A stretch of DNA of 64,000 nt, taken from CAZYTM01 sp964649725. Lineage in GTDB: Bacteria; Desulfobacterota; Desulfuromonadia; Geobacterales; Geobacteraceae. Every line of letters begins with the position of its first letter. The first letter of the stretch is position 1. Below, in pieces: positions 26,409 through 35,279 of this stretch. A program made the translations under genes and the position numbers. Where the stretch lies: contig CAZYTM010000010.1 in NCBI GenBank assembly GCA_964649725.1, positions 54,843 through 118,842 of the forward strand, written 5' to 3'. The notes beneath the pieces were generated by a model. It was given only the letters and a program-made list of their open reading frames with translations. It made no database searches and was not told the origin of the DNA.

Positions 26409-27821
26409 ATGACACCGAAACAGGTAGTAGAATTTGCGAAAGAAAACGGCGCTCTCATGGTCGATTTCAAATTTATGGATTTCGTTGGTATATGGCAGCA
26501 TTTCTCAGTACCGATGAGTGAATTTAGTGAGGACACCTTTGAAGAGGGGCAGGGTTTTGATGGTTCATCAATTCGAGGTTGGCAGCCGATTCACGCTTCG
26601 GATATGATAATTATTCCAGATCCGGCCACAGCCAAGATGGATCCATTTACTGCAATACCAACACTCTCATTGATCTGCAATATTTTTGACCCTATCACCA
26701 AGGAAGATTACAGCCGAGATCCTCGTAATATTGCCCGTAAGGCAGAGGCTTATCTTAAGTCAACTAATATTGGTGATACTTGTTACTTTGGTCCTGAAGC
26801 CGAATTTTTCATCTTTGATGATGTTCGATATGATTCAACTTCCAATCAGTCGTTTTATGTGGTTGATTCAGTAGAGGGGACCTGGAATACCGGCCGTGAA
26901 GAGTTTCCCAACCTAGGTTACAAGCCGCGACATAAGGAAGGCTACTTCCCTGTATCGCCGACCGACTCACAGAACGATTTACGCAACGAAATGGTCATGG
27001 AGTTACAGAAAGTAGGGATACGAGTCGAATGTCAACACCATGAAGTAGCAACTGGTGGGCAAGCAGAGATTGATATGCGATTCAACTCTCTGGTAGCAAT
27101 GGCTGACGATTTACAATGGTTCAAATATGTTATAAAAAATGTAGCTTATCGCAATGGCAAAACCGTCACTTTTATGCCAAAGCCACTCTATGGTGATAAT
27201 GGTTCTGGTATGCACTGCCATCAGTCAATCTGGAAGGATGGAGTAAATCTATTTGCCGGTGATGGATACGGCGGACTTTCTAAAATGGCCCTTTACTATA
27301 TAGGTGGTCTTATAAAACATGCCAAGGCCCTTTGTGCCTTTACTAATCCTACAACCAATTCCTATAAGCGGCTTGTCCCTGGTTTTGAAGCACCTGTAAA
27401 CATGGCATATTCAAGTCGTAATAGGTCTGCTTCAATCCGTATTCCGATGTTTTCCTCCAATCCGAAGGCTAAACGGATTGAATACCGGACACCTGATCCT
27501 TCTGCCAATGGATATCTTGCCTTTGCTGCCATGATGATGGCAGGCCTTGACGGCATTGAAAATAAGATCGATCCAGGTCAGCCTCTTGATAAAGATATAT
27601 ACGGGCTCTCTCCAGAAGAGTTGTCTACTATCCCTTCAGCTCCAGGGACTCTGGAAGAGGCTCTTAGAGCACTCAAGGAAGACCATGAATTTCTTCTCAA
27701 GGGGGATGTTTTCACCCCTGACGTGATAGAGAAGTGGATTGAATACAAGACCGAGGCTGAAGTCAATCCGGTCAGGATGCGTCCTGTACCGCTCGAATTT
27801 GCTCTCTATTTTGACATCTAA
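26409..27821 (+). CDS. glnA: Glutamine synthetase type I
   Basis: A 470-residue GSI. It begins with the beta-grasp domain ([20 protein letters not shown]), has the catalytic domain with [11 protein letters not shown] and NRSASIRIP, and carries Tyr398 in IYGLSPEE, the position adenylylated in GSI-beta enzymes. It makes glutamine from glutamate, ammonia and ATP. GAAAGGAG precedes its ATG. The operon with glnB under sigma-54 control indicates regulation by nitrogen supply, and the Tyr398 site suggests additional covalent control by an adenylyltransferase encoded elsewhere. Confidence 0.97.
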   Translation: MTPKQVVEFAKENGALMVDFKFMDFVGIWQHFSVPMSEFSEDTFEEGQGFDGSSIRGWQPIHASDMIIIPDPATAKMDPFTAIPTLSLICNIFDPITKEDYSRDPRNIARKAEAYLKSTNIGDTCYFGPEAEFFIFDDVRYDSTSNQSFYVVDSVEGTWNTGREEFPNLGYKPRHKEGYFPVSPTDSQNDLRNEMVMELQKVGIRVECQHHEVATGGQAEIDMRFNSLVAMADDLQWFKYVIKNVAYRNGKTVTFMPKPLYGDNGSGMHCHQSIWKDGVNLFAGDGYGGLSKMALYYIGGLIKHAKALCAFTNPTTNSYKRLVPGFEAPVNMAYSSRNRSASIRIPMFSSNPKAKRIEYRTPDPSANGYLAFAAMMMAGLDGIENKIDPGQPLDKDIYGLSPEELSTIPSAPGTLEEALRALKEDHEFLLKGDVFTPDVIEKWIEYKTEAEVNPVRMRPVPLEFALYFDI

Positions 27822-27848
27822 TCAGTGCGCAATATTTTGATGCTAAGA

Positions 27849-27880
27849 AAGGCGGGAGTTTTCTCCTGCCTTTTCTTTTT
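27849..27880 (+). terminator. Intrinsic terminator of glnBA
   Basis: AAGGCGGGAG (27849-27858) pairs with CTCCTGCCTT (27863-27872) across a TTTT loop with one G-T wobble, followed by a T-rich tail (TTTTCTTTTT). Confidence 0.9.
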
Positions 27881-27954
27881 GCCTTACATTGACTTTAAAC
27901 CCTTATTCTGCTAGAAAGAATGGATTTTAAATCTGCTTGTTAGACTAGGAAAAT

Positions 27955-28635
27955 ATGGAAAATTTCTTTTTGAAACTCTCCATCATGCTCGTTCCTGCGC
28001 TCATGGCAATAACCTGCCATGAGGTGTCGCATGGATTTATTGCTGACCGCAGAGGTGACAATACTGCTCGATTATTGGGGAGGTTGACGCTCAATCCACT
28101 GAAACATCTGGATATTTTTGGCACAATCATGATTTTCATCGTCGGGATTGGGTGGGCAAAACCTGTTCCAGTGAATTTCAGCAATCTCAATAATCCAAAG
28201 CAAGACATGATCTGGGTTGCTGCTGCTGGCCCAATAACCAATTTTTTACTTGCATTTGGCTCTGCAATATTAATGCGTTTAATCGTTTCAGTTGTTGCAT
28301 TCATTCCTGACCGGCAAATGTTACAGATGATTACAGATCCGGTGGTGTTGATGTTAGCCTTTTCAGTCTATATCAACCTTTTACTGGCGATCTTCAATCT
28401 TATCCCAGTCCCTCCCTTAGATGGCGGTAGGGTGGCAGTCGGTATCCTGCCATATCGACAGGCAATTGCGCTCTCAAAAATAGAGCCATATGGCATGATA
28501 ATAATTATTGTGTTGGTTTTTTTTACGAATATTTTTAGTTATGTGATATCGCCAGTATTAAATATAGCGGTCAAGATTCTGGCCGGTCCGCAGAGCCAAC
28601 TAGTCTTCAGTGTCACCAAGTTTTTGATGCGATAA
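27955..28635 (+). CDS. Site-2 protease family M50 membrane metalloprotease
   Basis: A 226-residue membrane protein with the zinc motif HEVSHG in the first helix (ITCHEVSHGF) and the second ligand region NLIPVPPLDGGRV near residue 150. Four to five hydrophobic segments are visible. It is a short S2P-type protease of the kind with few extra domains (no PDZ seen). Substrate is unknown; such proteases often cleave anti-sigma factors or signal-peptide remnants. It is followed 50 bases later by trpS, with an independent ribosome site there. Confidence 0.85.
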   Translation: MENFFLKLSIMLVPALMAITCHEVSHGFIADRRGDNTARLLGRLTLNPLKHLDIFGTIMIFIVGIGWAKPVPVNFSNLNNPKQDMIWVAAAGPITNFLLAFGSAILMRLIVSVVAFIPDRQMLQMITDPVVLMLAFSVYINLLLAIFNLIPVPPLDGGRVAVGILPYRQAIALSKIEPYGMIIIIVLVFFTNIFSYVISPVLNIAVKILAGPQSQLVFSVTKFLMR

Positions 28636-28685
28636 ATATTTCGCTACGAATATAATGAAGTTTCAGAACATTTCAGGAGTAATCC

Positions 28686-29669
28686 ATGAGTAAACAAAGA
28701 ATCGTCAGTGGCATGCGGCCAACTGGTAAACTTCATCTAGGCCATTTTCTAGGAGTTTTGGATAACTGGCAACAGTTACAAAGAGAGTATGATTGTTTTT
28801 TCTTTGTTGCCGACTGGCATTCTCTGACGACTGAATATGCTGACACCTCTGGTATCCGTGACAGTATTCAAGAGATGGTACTGGATTGGCTGGCTTTTGG
28901 TATCGATCCGAATAAAAGTACCATCTTTCAGCAAAGTAAAGTTCCACAGCATGCAGAATTGAATCTCCTCCTTTCCATGATCACCCCAGTTTCCTGGTTA
29001 GAGAGAAATCCAACCTATAAGGAGATGCAGGATAATTTGACCGCTCGTGATCTATCTACCTTTGGTTTCCTTGGCTATCCTGTTCTAATGGCTGCTGATA
29101 TCATCATCTATAAGGCTGCCAGAGTGCCGGTTGGACAAGACCAGTTGCCGCATCTTGAGATTACCCGAGAGATTGCCCGTCGTTTCAACTACCTATATGG
29201 TGAAGTATTCCCAGAGCCGGTAGCTCTGCTTACAGAAGACCCAAAGGTATTGGGACTTGATGGTAGGAAAATGAGCAAATCATACGGTAATGCCATCTAC
29301 CTTTCTGAGACAGCTGAGGAGACACGAAAGAAAGTAATGTCTATGGTTACAGACGTTCAACGCCCACGACGAACTGATAAAGGAGAACCTGATCGATGTG
29401 TTGCGTTCTCGCTAAATAGTCGTTATCTGACAGAAGCTGATCGAATCGAGATATCCACTGCCTGCCGGGCTGCGGAGGTAGGTTGTGTCGACTGTAAAAA
29501 ATTACAGGCTGAAGCACTGATTGAAAATTTAGCTCCATTCCGGGCCAAGAGAGAAGAAATGCAAGCAGTGCCTGGTCTGGTAAATGAAGTAATTGCCGAA
29601 GGAAGTCATAGAGCTTCAGTTGAGGCAGAATCGACTTTGGAAGCTGTCAGGGAAGCAATCAAACTCTGA
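28686..29669 (+). CDS. trpS: Tryptophanyl-tRNA synthetase
   Basis: This 327-residue class I synthetase has the ATP motif PTGKLHLGHFLG (HLGH) and the KMSKS loop (GRKMSKSYGNAI). Length is typical. The ATG is preceded by AGGAG seven bases away. It charges tRNA-Trp. It lies between an M50 protease gene and scpA, an order seen in Geobacter-like genomes. Confidence 0.96.
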   Translation: MSKQRIVSGMRPTGKLHLGHFLGVLDNWQQLQREYDCFFFVADWHSLTTEYADTSGIRDSIQEMVLDWLAFGIDPNKSTIFQQSKVPQHAELNLLLSMITPVSWLERNPTYKEMQDNLTARDLSTFGFLGYPVLMAADIIIYKAARVPVGQDQLPHLEITREIARRFNYLYGEVFPEPVALLTEDPKVLGLDGRKMSKSYGNAIYLSETAEETRKKVMSMVTDVQRPRRTDKGEPDRCVAFSLNSRYLTEADRIEISTACRAAEVGCVDCKKLQAEALIENLAPFRAKREEMQAVPGLVNEVIAEGSHRASVEAESTLEAVREAIKL

Positions 29670-29723
29670 TATTTTTTCAATTATATTTAAATTGAACTTG
29701 TAATTTTATCAGGAGTAATAGGT

Positions 29724-30545
29724 ATGGCAGCAGATGCCGGCCCACTGATACATCTCGTTGATAATCGAGAGCTATACAACATCAAGCTGGATGATTTTGA
29801 AGGGCCACTCGATCTTCTCTTACATCTCATCAGGAAGAATGAGGTGGACATCTATAATATCCCGATTTCAAGCATTACCAGACAGTATCTTGCTTTTCTT
29901 GATCTGATGAAAGAGCTTAATCTTGATGTGGCTGGAGAATTTCTAGTAATGGCATCGACTCTGGTTCAGATCAAGTCGCGTATGTTACTACCTGTTCAGG
30001 TGGACGAAGAGATTGGTGAAGATGAAACTGAAGACCCTCGTGCAGAACTGGTTCGACGTTTGCTGGAGTATCAGAAATATAAGGAAGCTGCTCTCGTGCT
30101 AGAAGGGAGTGAGTTGCTCGGAAGAGATACATTTGCCAGGAAATTCCCATCGCCAGAACTGGCAGTAATTCAATCCCAAGATGCGCCAATCGAAATCGAA
30201 ATGTTCGAGCTTATTGAAGCTTTCCAGCGCTTGCTGGCCCGTGTGCCAGTCGCTACATTTCATGAGGTTGGCGCTGACAGTATCTCCATAACTGAGAGAA
30301 TTACAGCATTACTGGCCATTCTGGAAGGTGAAGAAGCGATGTCATTTGAGGCACTATTCATGGATGGTCCTGAAACCAGGGAATTTATAATAGTCACTTT
30401 TCTTGCTATACTGGAACTATGTAAAATTAAAATGGTAAAATTAGTTCAGGCTCAATGCTTCGGCACCATCTGGGTAATGCCGACGCTGCTGGCTGCAAAT
30501 GCTGTCGATTTTGCGGAGGAGGGAAGTGAGTACATCGAACCTTGA
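29724..30545 (+). CDS. scpA: Segregation and condensation protein A
   Basis: A 273-residue ScpA kleisin. The N-terminus YNIKLDDFEGPLDLLLHLIRKNEVDIYNIPIS is diagnostic, followed by MASTLVQIKSRMLLP and a C-terminal winged-helix region. It links the heads of SMC in the condensin complex. The scpB start lies inside its last codons, so the two proteins are translationally coupled. Confidence 0.95.
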   Translation: MAADAGPLIHLVDNRELYNIKLDDFEGPLDLLLHLIRKNEVDIYNIPISSITRQYLAFLDLMKELNLDVAGEFLVMASTLVQIKSRMLLPVQVDEEIGEDETEDPRAELVRRLLEYQKYKEAALVLEGSELLGRDTFARKFPSPELAVIQSQDAPIEIEMFELIEAFQRLLARVPVATFHEVGADSISITERITALLAILEGEEAMSFEALFMDGPETREFIIVTFLAILELCKIKMVKLVQAQCFGTIWVMPTLLAANAVDFAEEGSEYIEP

Positions 30546-31125
30546 AGCTGTTGTAGAAGGAATCCTTTTTTGTTCAGAAGCTCCCATCTCACTCGAGCGT
30601 CTTTGTGACATTCTCGAGGAATTTGAACGTAATGAAGTGATTGCGGCACTTGCAGATCTTTGCAGTCGTTATGCAGAGGATGAGCGGGGGATTGTCCTGG
30701 TTGAAGTAGCAGGTGGTTTCCAATTACGCAGTAGACCTGACCTAGCAAATTATATCAGGAGACTGTCCAAGAGCAGAGCCCCCAAATTCAGCCAGTCATC
30801 ACTTGAGAGTTTGGCTATCATTGCTTATCGTCAACCGATAACCAGGGTGGAAATTGAACATCTGCGTGGGGTTGATTCTGGAGGTGTGCTTAAGACACTT
30901 CTTGAGCGCAAGTTGATAAGGATTATAGGGAAGAAGGATATCCCCGGCAAACCCCTAATATATGGAACTTCCAAAGAGTTTCTAGAGGTTTTTGGGCTTA
31001 AGGATCTTGCCAGTCTACCGTCCCTCAAAGAGATGCAGGAACTTCTGGAACCTGATTCTGATGGTCAGCAGGAGTTGTTGTTACCGTTTGCAGCTGAAGC
31101 TGAAACGGTTGCGGATGGTGCATAG
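30526..31125 (+). CDS. scpB: Segregation and condensation protein B
   Basis: ScpB, about 199 residues from a GTG at 30526 placed seven bases after GGAGG; an in-frame ATG at 30499 would add nine residues but overlaps more of scpA. Two winged-helix domains are recognisable (VVEGILFCSEAPISLERLCDIL and SLESLAIIAYRQPITRVEIEHLRGVDSGGVLKTLLERKLI). It binds ScpA and works in SMC-ScpAB chromosome organisation. The 20-base overlap with scpA supports coupling. Confidence 0.94.
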   Translation: MSTSNLEAVVEGILFCSEAPISLERLCDILEEFERNEVIAALADLCSRYAEDERGIVLVEVAGGFQLRSRPDLANYIRRLSKSRAPKFSQSSLESLAIIAYRQPITRVEIEHLRGVDSGGVLKTLLERKLIRIIGKKDIPGKPLIYGTSKEFLEVFGLKDLASLPSLKEMQELLEPDSDGQQELLLPFAAEAETVADGA

Positions 31126-31158
31126 TAATACAGTATTACCAATGGTCAGGAGGATGCC

Positions 31159-31962
31159 ATGTTACGTATGCCAGCGGTGGCCGGTCAGTTCTATGCTGGT
31201 ACTACTGATGGCCTTAAACGGGAAATGGCTAGCCTTATCAATGAGGCTTCTGTCCGGACTAAGGTCAAAGGTGTGGTGGCACCTCATGCTGGTTATCTTT
31301 ATTCCGGTGCAGTAGCGGGCCAACTGTATGGCCAGGTGATAATTCCTGAAACAGTTATAATCCTTGGTCCCAATCATCATGGCATAGGTGCTCTGGCTGC
31401 TCTTTCCCCTGCGGATGCCTGGCTATCTCCGCTAGGTGCAGCTAACATTGAGCAACGACTTGCTATGTTGGTCAGACAGCATGCACCCATGATTGAACTT
31501 GATCCTGTTTCTCATAAATATGAGCACTCTATTGAAGTACAACTCCCTTTTTTACAAACTGTGAAACCTGACGTTGCTATTGTTCCTATCTGCTTGGGAT
31601 TTGATGACATGGACAGCTGTAGAAAGCTTGGGATTGCTCTGGCAGCTGCAATAAAGGAATTTGGAGAAGATGTACTGATTGTAGCAAGTTCTGATATGAC
31701 CCATTACGAATCAGCCCGAGCTGCCAAGGATAAGGATGAGCTTGCACTTGCCAAACTACTCTCTTTGGATCCGTCAGGGTTGCTTAATACTTGTCGCAGA
31801 AATGGAATCACCATGTGTGGGGTAATACCAACGGCAGTGATGTTGGTTGCAGTGACCGAAATGGGTGCTGTTAATGCAGAATTAGTTTGTTATGCAACCA
31901 GTGGCGATATTAACGGTGATAATCGAAGTGTTGTTGCCTATGCAGCTGTGACTGTTTCCTGA
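31159..31962 (+). CDS. Memo-family protein (AmmeMemoRadiSam system protein B)
   Basis: A 267-residue Memo-like protein: RMPAVAGQFY near the start, VAPHAGYLYSG, LGPNHHG, and VASSDMTHY, with conserved His and Asp residues typical of the LigB-like fold. It is called protein B of the AmmeMemoRadiSam set, but the radical SAM and AMMECR1 partners are not in the window. It stands two bases before the large nucleotidyltransferase gene, so probably co-transcribed with it. Enzymatic role is unproven. Confidence 0.88.
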   Translation: MLRMPAVAGQFYAGTTDGLKREMASLINEASVRTKVKGVVAPHAGYLYSGAVAGQLYGQVIIPETVIILGPNHHGIGALAALSPADAWLSPLGAANIEQRLAMLVRQHAPMIELDPVSHKYEHSIEVQLPFLQTVKPDVAIVPICLGFDDMDSCRKLGIALAAAIKEFGEDVLIVASSDMTHYESARAAKDKDELALAKLLSLDPSGLLNTCRRNGITMCGVIPTAVMLVAVTEMGAVNAELVCYATSGDINGDNRSVVAYAAVTVS

Positions 31963-31963
31963 G

Positions 31964-34591
31964 ATGGATGTCATCACTACCCATGTAAATGCAGATTTCG
32001 ATTGTCTTGGCGCTATGGTTGCTGCCAGTAAACTCTACCCTGAAGCGTGTCTTGTCTTCTCCGGGTCACAGGAAAAGTCGATGCGCGATTTTTTCCTCAA
32101 ATCAACTGGATATGCCCTCAATTTTACCCGCCTTAAAGAGCTTGACTTTAGTCAGGTAACTCGATTGATTTTAGTGGATTGTCAGCATTCGGCACGCATT
32201 GGCAAATTTGCAGACATCCTCAATCGTCCAGGTTTAATAGTCCATATTTATGATCATCATCCAGAAGCATCAGGTGATATTACTCCAAAAGGTGGCATTA
32301 TCAGAGGATGTGGCTCGTCGACAACTATTTTATCCATGCTATTGCAAGAACAAGGAATTACCGTTAACTCCATGGAAGCAACTCTAATGATGCTTGGTAT
32401 ATATGAAGACACAGGCAGTTTGACATTCCCTTCGACTACTGTAGATGACTACAAAGCAGCCTCCTGGCTTCTCCAGCAAGGGGCCAATCTCAATACCGTT
32501 GCAGATTTCATTACCCAGGAGCTTACTGCTGAACAGATTTCGCTTCTGAATGATCTGCTAAAATCGCTAAAGACCACGAATTTAAATGGTGTCGAAATCT
32601 CTATTGCCCATACTGCAGTAGACTATTACATCGGTGACATAGCAGTACTGGCGCATATGATGCGCGACATGGAAAATCTTGAAGCTCTATTTCTTGTGGT
32701 TGGTATGGGGAACAGGATCTATATCGTTGCTCGCAGCCGAATTTCTGAGGTTAATGTTGGCGACATTCTACGTGAATTCGGAGGAGGTGGCCATTTAACT
32801 GCTGCTTCAGCTACAGTTAAGGACTTGACAATATTTCAGGTGTTGGCAAAACTCGAAGAAGTACTGCGCAATAAGGTTAATCCACGTCAGGTAGCTCGCA
32901 ATATCATGTCAGCACCGGTAATAAGCATTACTTCATCAGTCAGCATGGAAGAAGCCCGAGAACTTCTCACACGCTATAATGTCAATGCGATGCCAGTTTT
33001 AGATATGGGGCAAATGGTTGGCATAATATCTCGTAGAATAGTAGAGCAGGCTCTGTATCACAATCTTGGCAGTGTACCTGTAAGTGACTATATGCATACC
33101 GAATTTTTACGGGCAAACATTGATACTCCTATTGCTGTAATTCAAGATTATTTTGTTAGTCAGAATCGTCGCCTTGTGCCCATATTCGATCAAGATGAAT
33201 TGATTGGGGTCGTTACTCGTACCGATTTGTTAAGATTTATGCATACAGGTGAAGCTTTGTACGATCTGGCCAGAGAAAACATGCCGGTTCGTTGTCGAGA
33301 TCTGGAACGGATGATGACCCGGCAACTTAAAACTCATATTGTACAGATTCTTAAGGGATTAGGGTCAATTGGCAGTGAACTTGACATGCCGATATATGCA
33401 GTAGGTGGATTTGTCCGGGATTTATTGCTTGGCATAGAAAATTTTGACATAGATGTGACTATAGAAGGGGATGGCATATATTTTGCCGAATTGTTCGCAA
33501 AGAGATTCGGGTGCCGCTGCAAGAGTCACGCTAAATTTGGAACTGCAGTTCTGGTGTTCCCAGACGGGTTCAAGATTGATGTGGCGAGCACTCGTCTTGA
33601 ATATTACGAATCTCCCGGAGCACTTCCTACAGTGGAACGTTCTTCACTTAAAATGGATCTTTACCGTCGTGACTTCACCATAAATACTTTCGCAATACAA
33701 CTTAACAGTTCTGATTTCGGCAGACTTGTAGATTATTTTGGTGCTCACCGCGATCTTAAGGATAAAGTAATAAGGGTTCTTCATAACCTTTCTTTTGTTG
33801 AGGATCCGACCAGAGTATTTCGCGCCATTAGATTTGAGCAAAGACTCCGCTTTCGAATTGCAAAGCATACCGAAAATCTTATAAAAAATGCGGTTAAAAT
33901 GGATTTTCTCGACAAGCTTGGCGGTAAGAGGCTACTTGCTGAACTTGTCCATATATTGCAGGAAAAAGAGCCGTTGCTGGCCATCGATCGAATGGCCGGC
34001 TTCGGACTGCTTAGATACATCCATTCAGATATAAAAATGACATCCACGCTCAGAAATCTTCTAGTGAAGACGCAGAGTATAGTTTCTTGGTATGAATTAT
34101 TATTCCTTGACAATAAATGTATTATCTGGCCAGTTTTCTTTCTCTCATTATGTGATTCGCTTGATCATGAGCAGTTTATGAATACTTGTACCAGGCTGGC
34201 TGTGAGTGAGCATTATAAGCAGAAATTAGCTGAAATGAGGCGATATGGAATGGAAGTAGTCAACTATCTACATGTAGTTGTAAAGCGTAGAAAGGTTCTT
34301 TCGCGTAGTGATATTTATGATTTGCTATATAAATTACCGGTTGAATTGCTTTTATATCTTATGGCCCGTACTGATAATGAATTGGTCAAGCGCTATATGT
34401 CTCTATACTTTACTCAATTACAAGGAGTTCGTATTCAGATTACCGGGGATGACTTGGTAGCACTTGGTATAAAAACGGGTCCGCAGATTGGCAAACTGCT
34501 TGATAAGGTCCTTCATGCAAAGCTAAATAATCTGGTGCAAAGTCGAGATGATGAGCTTCGTTATGCAAAAGATATTAGCAAAAAATTGTAG
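31964..34591 (+). CDS. DHH-CBS-tRNA nucleotidyltransferase fusion (A-adding or poly(A) polymerase type)
   Basis: An 875-residue fusion. Residues 1-300 are a DHH/DHHA1 phosphoesterase-like region (TTHVNADFDCLGAMVAA, YDHHPEASGD, FGGGGHLTAASA). Residues about 305-430 are a CBS pair. Residues from about 480 are a class II CCA-adding/poly(A) polymerase: GGFVRDLLLG, DIDVTIEGDG, YRRDFTINTFAI and EDPTRVFRAIRFEQR, followed by the RNA-binding region. The DHH part keeps both the DHH and GGGH motifs, so it may be an active phosphoesterase. Geobacter sulfurreducens is known to have separate CC-adding and A-adding enzymes plus a poly(A) polymerase; which of these this is cannot be fixed by eye. It could couple tRNA 3' end maturation to nucleotide sensing by CBS. 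Confidence 0.88.
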   Translation: MDVITTHVNADFDCLGAMVAASKLYPEACLVFSGSQEKSMRDFFLKSTGYALNFTRLKELDFSQVTRLILVDCQHSARIGKFADILNRPGLIVHIYDHHPEASGDITPKGGIIRGCGSSTTILSMLLQEQGITVNSMEATLMMLGIYEDTGSLTFPSTTVDDYKAASWLLQQGANLNTVADFITQELTAEQISLLNDLLKSLKTTNLNGVEISIAHTAVDYYIGDIAVLAHMMRDMENLEALFLVVGMGNRIYIVARSRISEVNVGDILREFGGGGHLTAASATVKDLTIFQVLAKLEEVLRNKVNPRQVARNIMSAPVISITSSVSMEEARELLTRYNVNAMPVLDMGQMVGIISRRIVEQALYHNLGSVPVSDYMHTEFLRANIDTPIAVIQDYFVSQNRRLVPIFDQDELIGVVTRTDLLRFMHTGEALYDLARENMPVRCRDLERMMTRQLKTHIVQILKGLGSIGSELDMPIYAVGGFVRDLLLGIENFDIDVTIEGDGIYFAELFAKRFGCRCKSHAKFGTAVLVFPDGFKIDVASTRLEYYESPGALPTVERSSLKMDLYRRDFTINTFAIQLNSSDFGRLVDYFGAHRDLKDKVIRVLHNLSFVEDPTRVFRAIRFEQRLRFRIAKHTENLIKNAVKMDFLDKLGGKRLLAELVHILQEKEPLLAIDRMAGFGLLRYIHSDIKMTSTLRNLLVKTQSIVSWYELLFLDNKCIIWPVFFLSLCDSLDHEQFMNTCTRLAVSEHYKQKLAEMRRYGMEVVNYLHVVVKRRKVLSRSDIYDLLYKLPVELLLYLMARTDNELVKRYMSLYFTQLQGVRIQITGDDLVALGIKTGPQIGKLLDKVLHAKLNNLVQSRDDELRYAKDISKKL

Positions 34592-34823
34592 TAATTATGC
34601 AACAGTTGTCGTGAAAGAACGTATCATGGCTTAGAGGTGAAGCGCCAAAATATTGCACAATAACAAAGTCCCGACAATATACGTACAGCTGAGAACTTCA
34701 TGATTGTAAAGGGTTGCATTTTGTTAAGAAAGGAGAGAAATATATTTTCAGATTTTGGTATGCTCATTGCTAGTTTTGAGTATGCTGAAACGAGCCAGCA
34801 ACAATGGCGGGTAAGGAGATGTA

Positions 34824-35216
34824 ATGTTTATGTATAATAAAATGATAATTAAGGTTTTTGCTGTAATATGTATTATAAGTTGGAGTGCTCCTTCATTTGC
34901 TGAAGAGAGTGCTTTCAAGGAGACTTTTACCGATGCACTTTATGGTGGTCTGACTGGTGCGCTTGTTGGTGCTGCAGCTCTTGCTTTTACCAAGAAGCCG
35001 AGCAAGCATCTGGATTATATCTATTACGGTGCAGCAGGAGGTGTCTTGGTTGGAGCTACATACGGCATCGTCAGGTCAAGCAAGGCCTTGGCTGAGTTGG
35101 AAAACGGCAGAGTTCAGTTTGCCATGCCAACTATCATGCCTGAAATTGTCGAAGCGAGTGCTAAGGGTCCGACATCATTAATGATTACTACTGAAATTAT
35201 CAGGGGAAAATTTTAG
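34824..35216 (+). CDS. Small secreted or membrane glycine-zipper protein
   Basis: A 130-residue protein. A signal peptide (residues 1-26, ending SFA-E) is followed by two glycine-rich hydrophobic segments (ALYGGLTGALVGAAALAF and YYGAAGGVLVGATYGIV), the glycine-zipper pattern of small outer-membrane or pore-like proteins. AAGGAG precedes the ATG by five bases. I do not recognise a named family. It is monocistronic and followed by a strong terminator. Function unknown. Confidence 0.72.
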   Translation: MFMYNKMIIKVFAVICIISWSAPSFAEESAFKETFTDALYGGLTGALVGAAALAFTKKPSKHLDYIYYGAAGGVLVGATYGIVRSSKALAELENGRVQFAMPTIMPEIVEASAKGPTSLMITTEIIRGKF

Positions 35217-35244
35217 AGTTCTATATCTGATTAATTGTTAGAGG

Positions 35245-35270
35245 GGGGAGCTAATTGCTCCCCTTTTTTA
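35245..35270. terminator. Terminator between the glycine-zipper gene and bioA (convergent)
   Basis: GGGGAGC (35245-35251) pairs with GCTCCCC (35257-35263) followed by TTTTTTA. On the plus strand it is a strong terminator for the gene ending at 35216. Read from the other strand it may also end the biotin operon, though the T run is weaker there. Confidence 0.85.
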
Positions 35271-35279
35271 TTCGAGCAG

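Noticed and set aside
34592..34823. Possible cyclic-di-GMP riboswitch in the leader of the glycine-zipper gene
   Set aside because: The conserved GEMM core and tetraloop-receptor pattern are not present.
34760..34837. A 25-codon frame before the glycine-zipper gene
   Set aside because: No well-placed ribosome site; it overlaps the start of the real gene.
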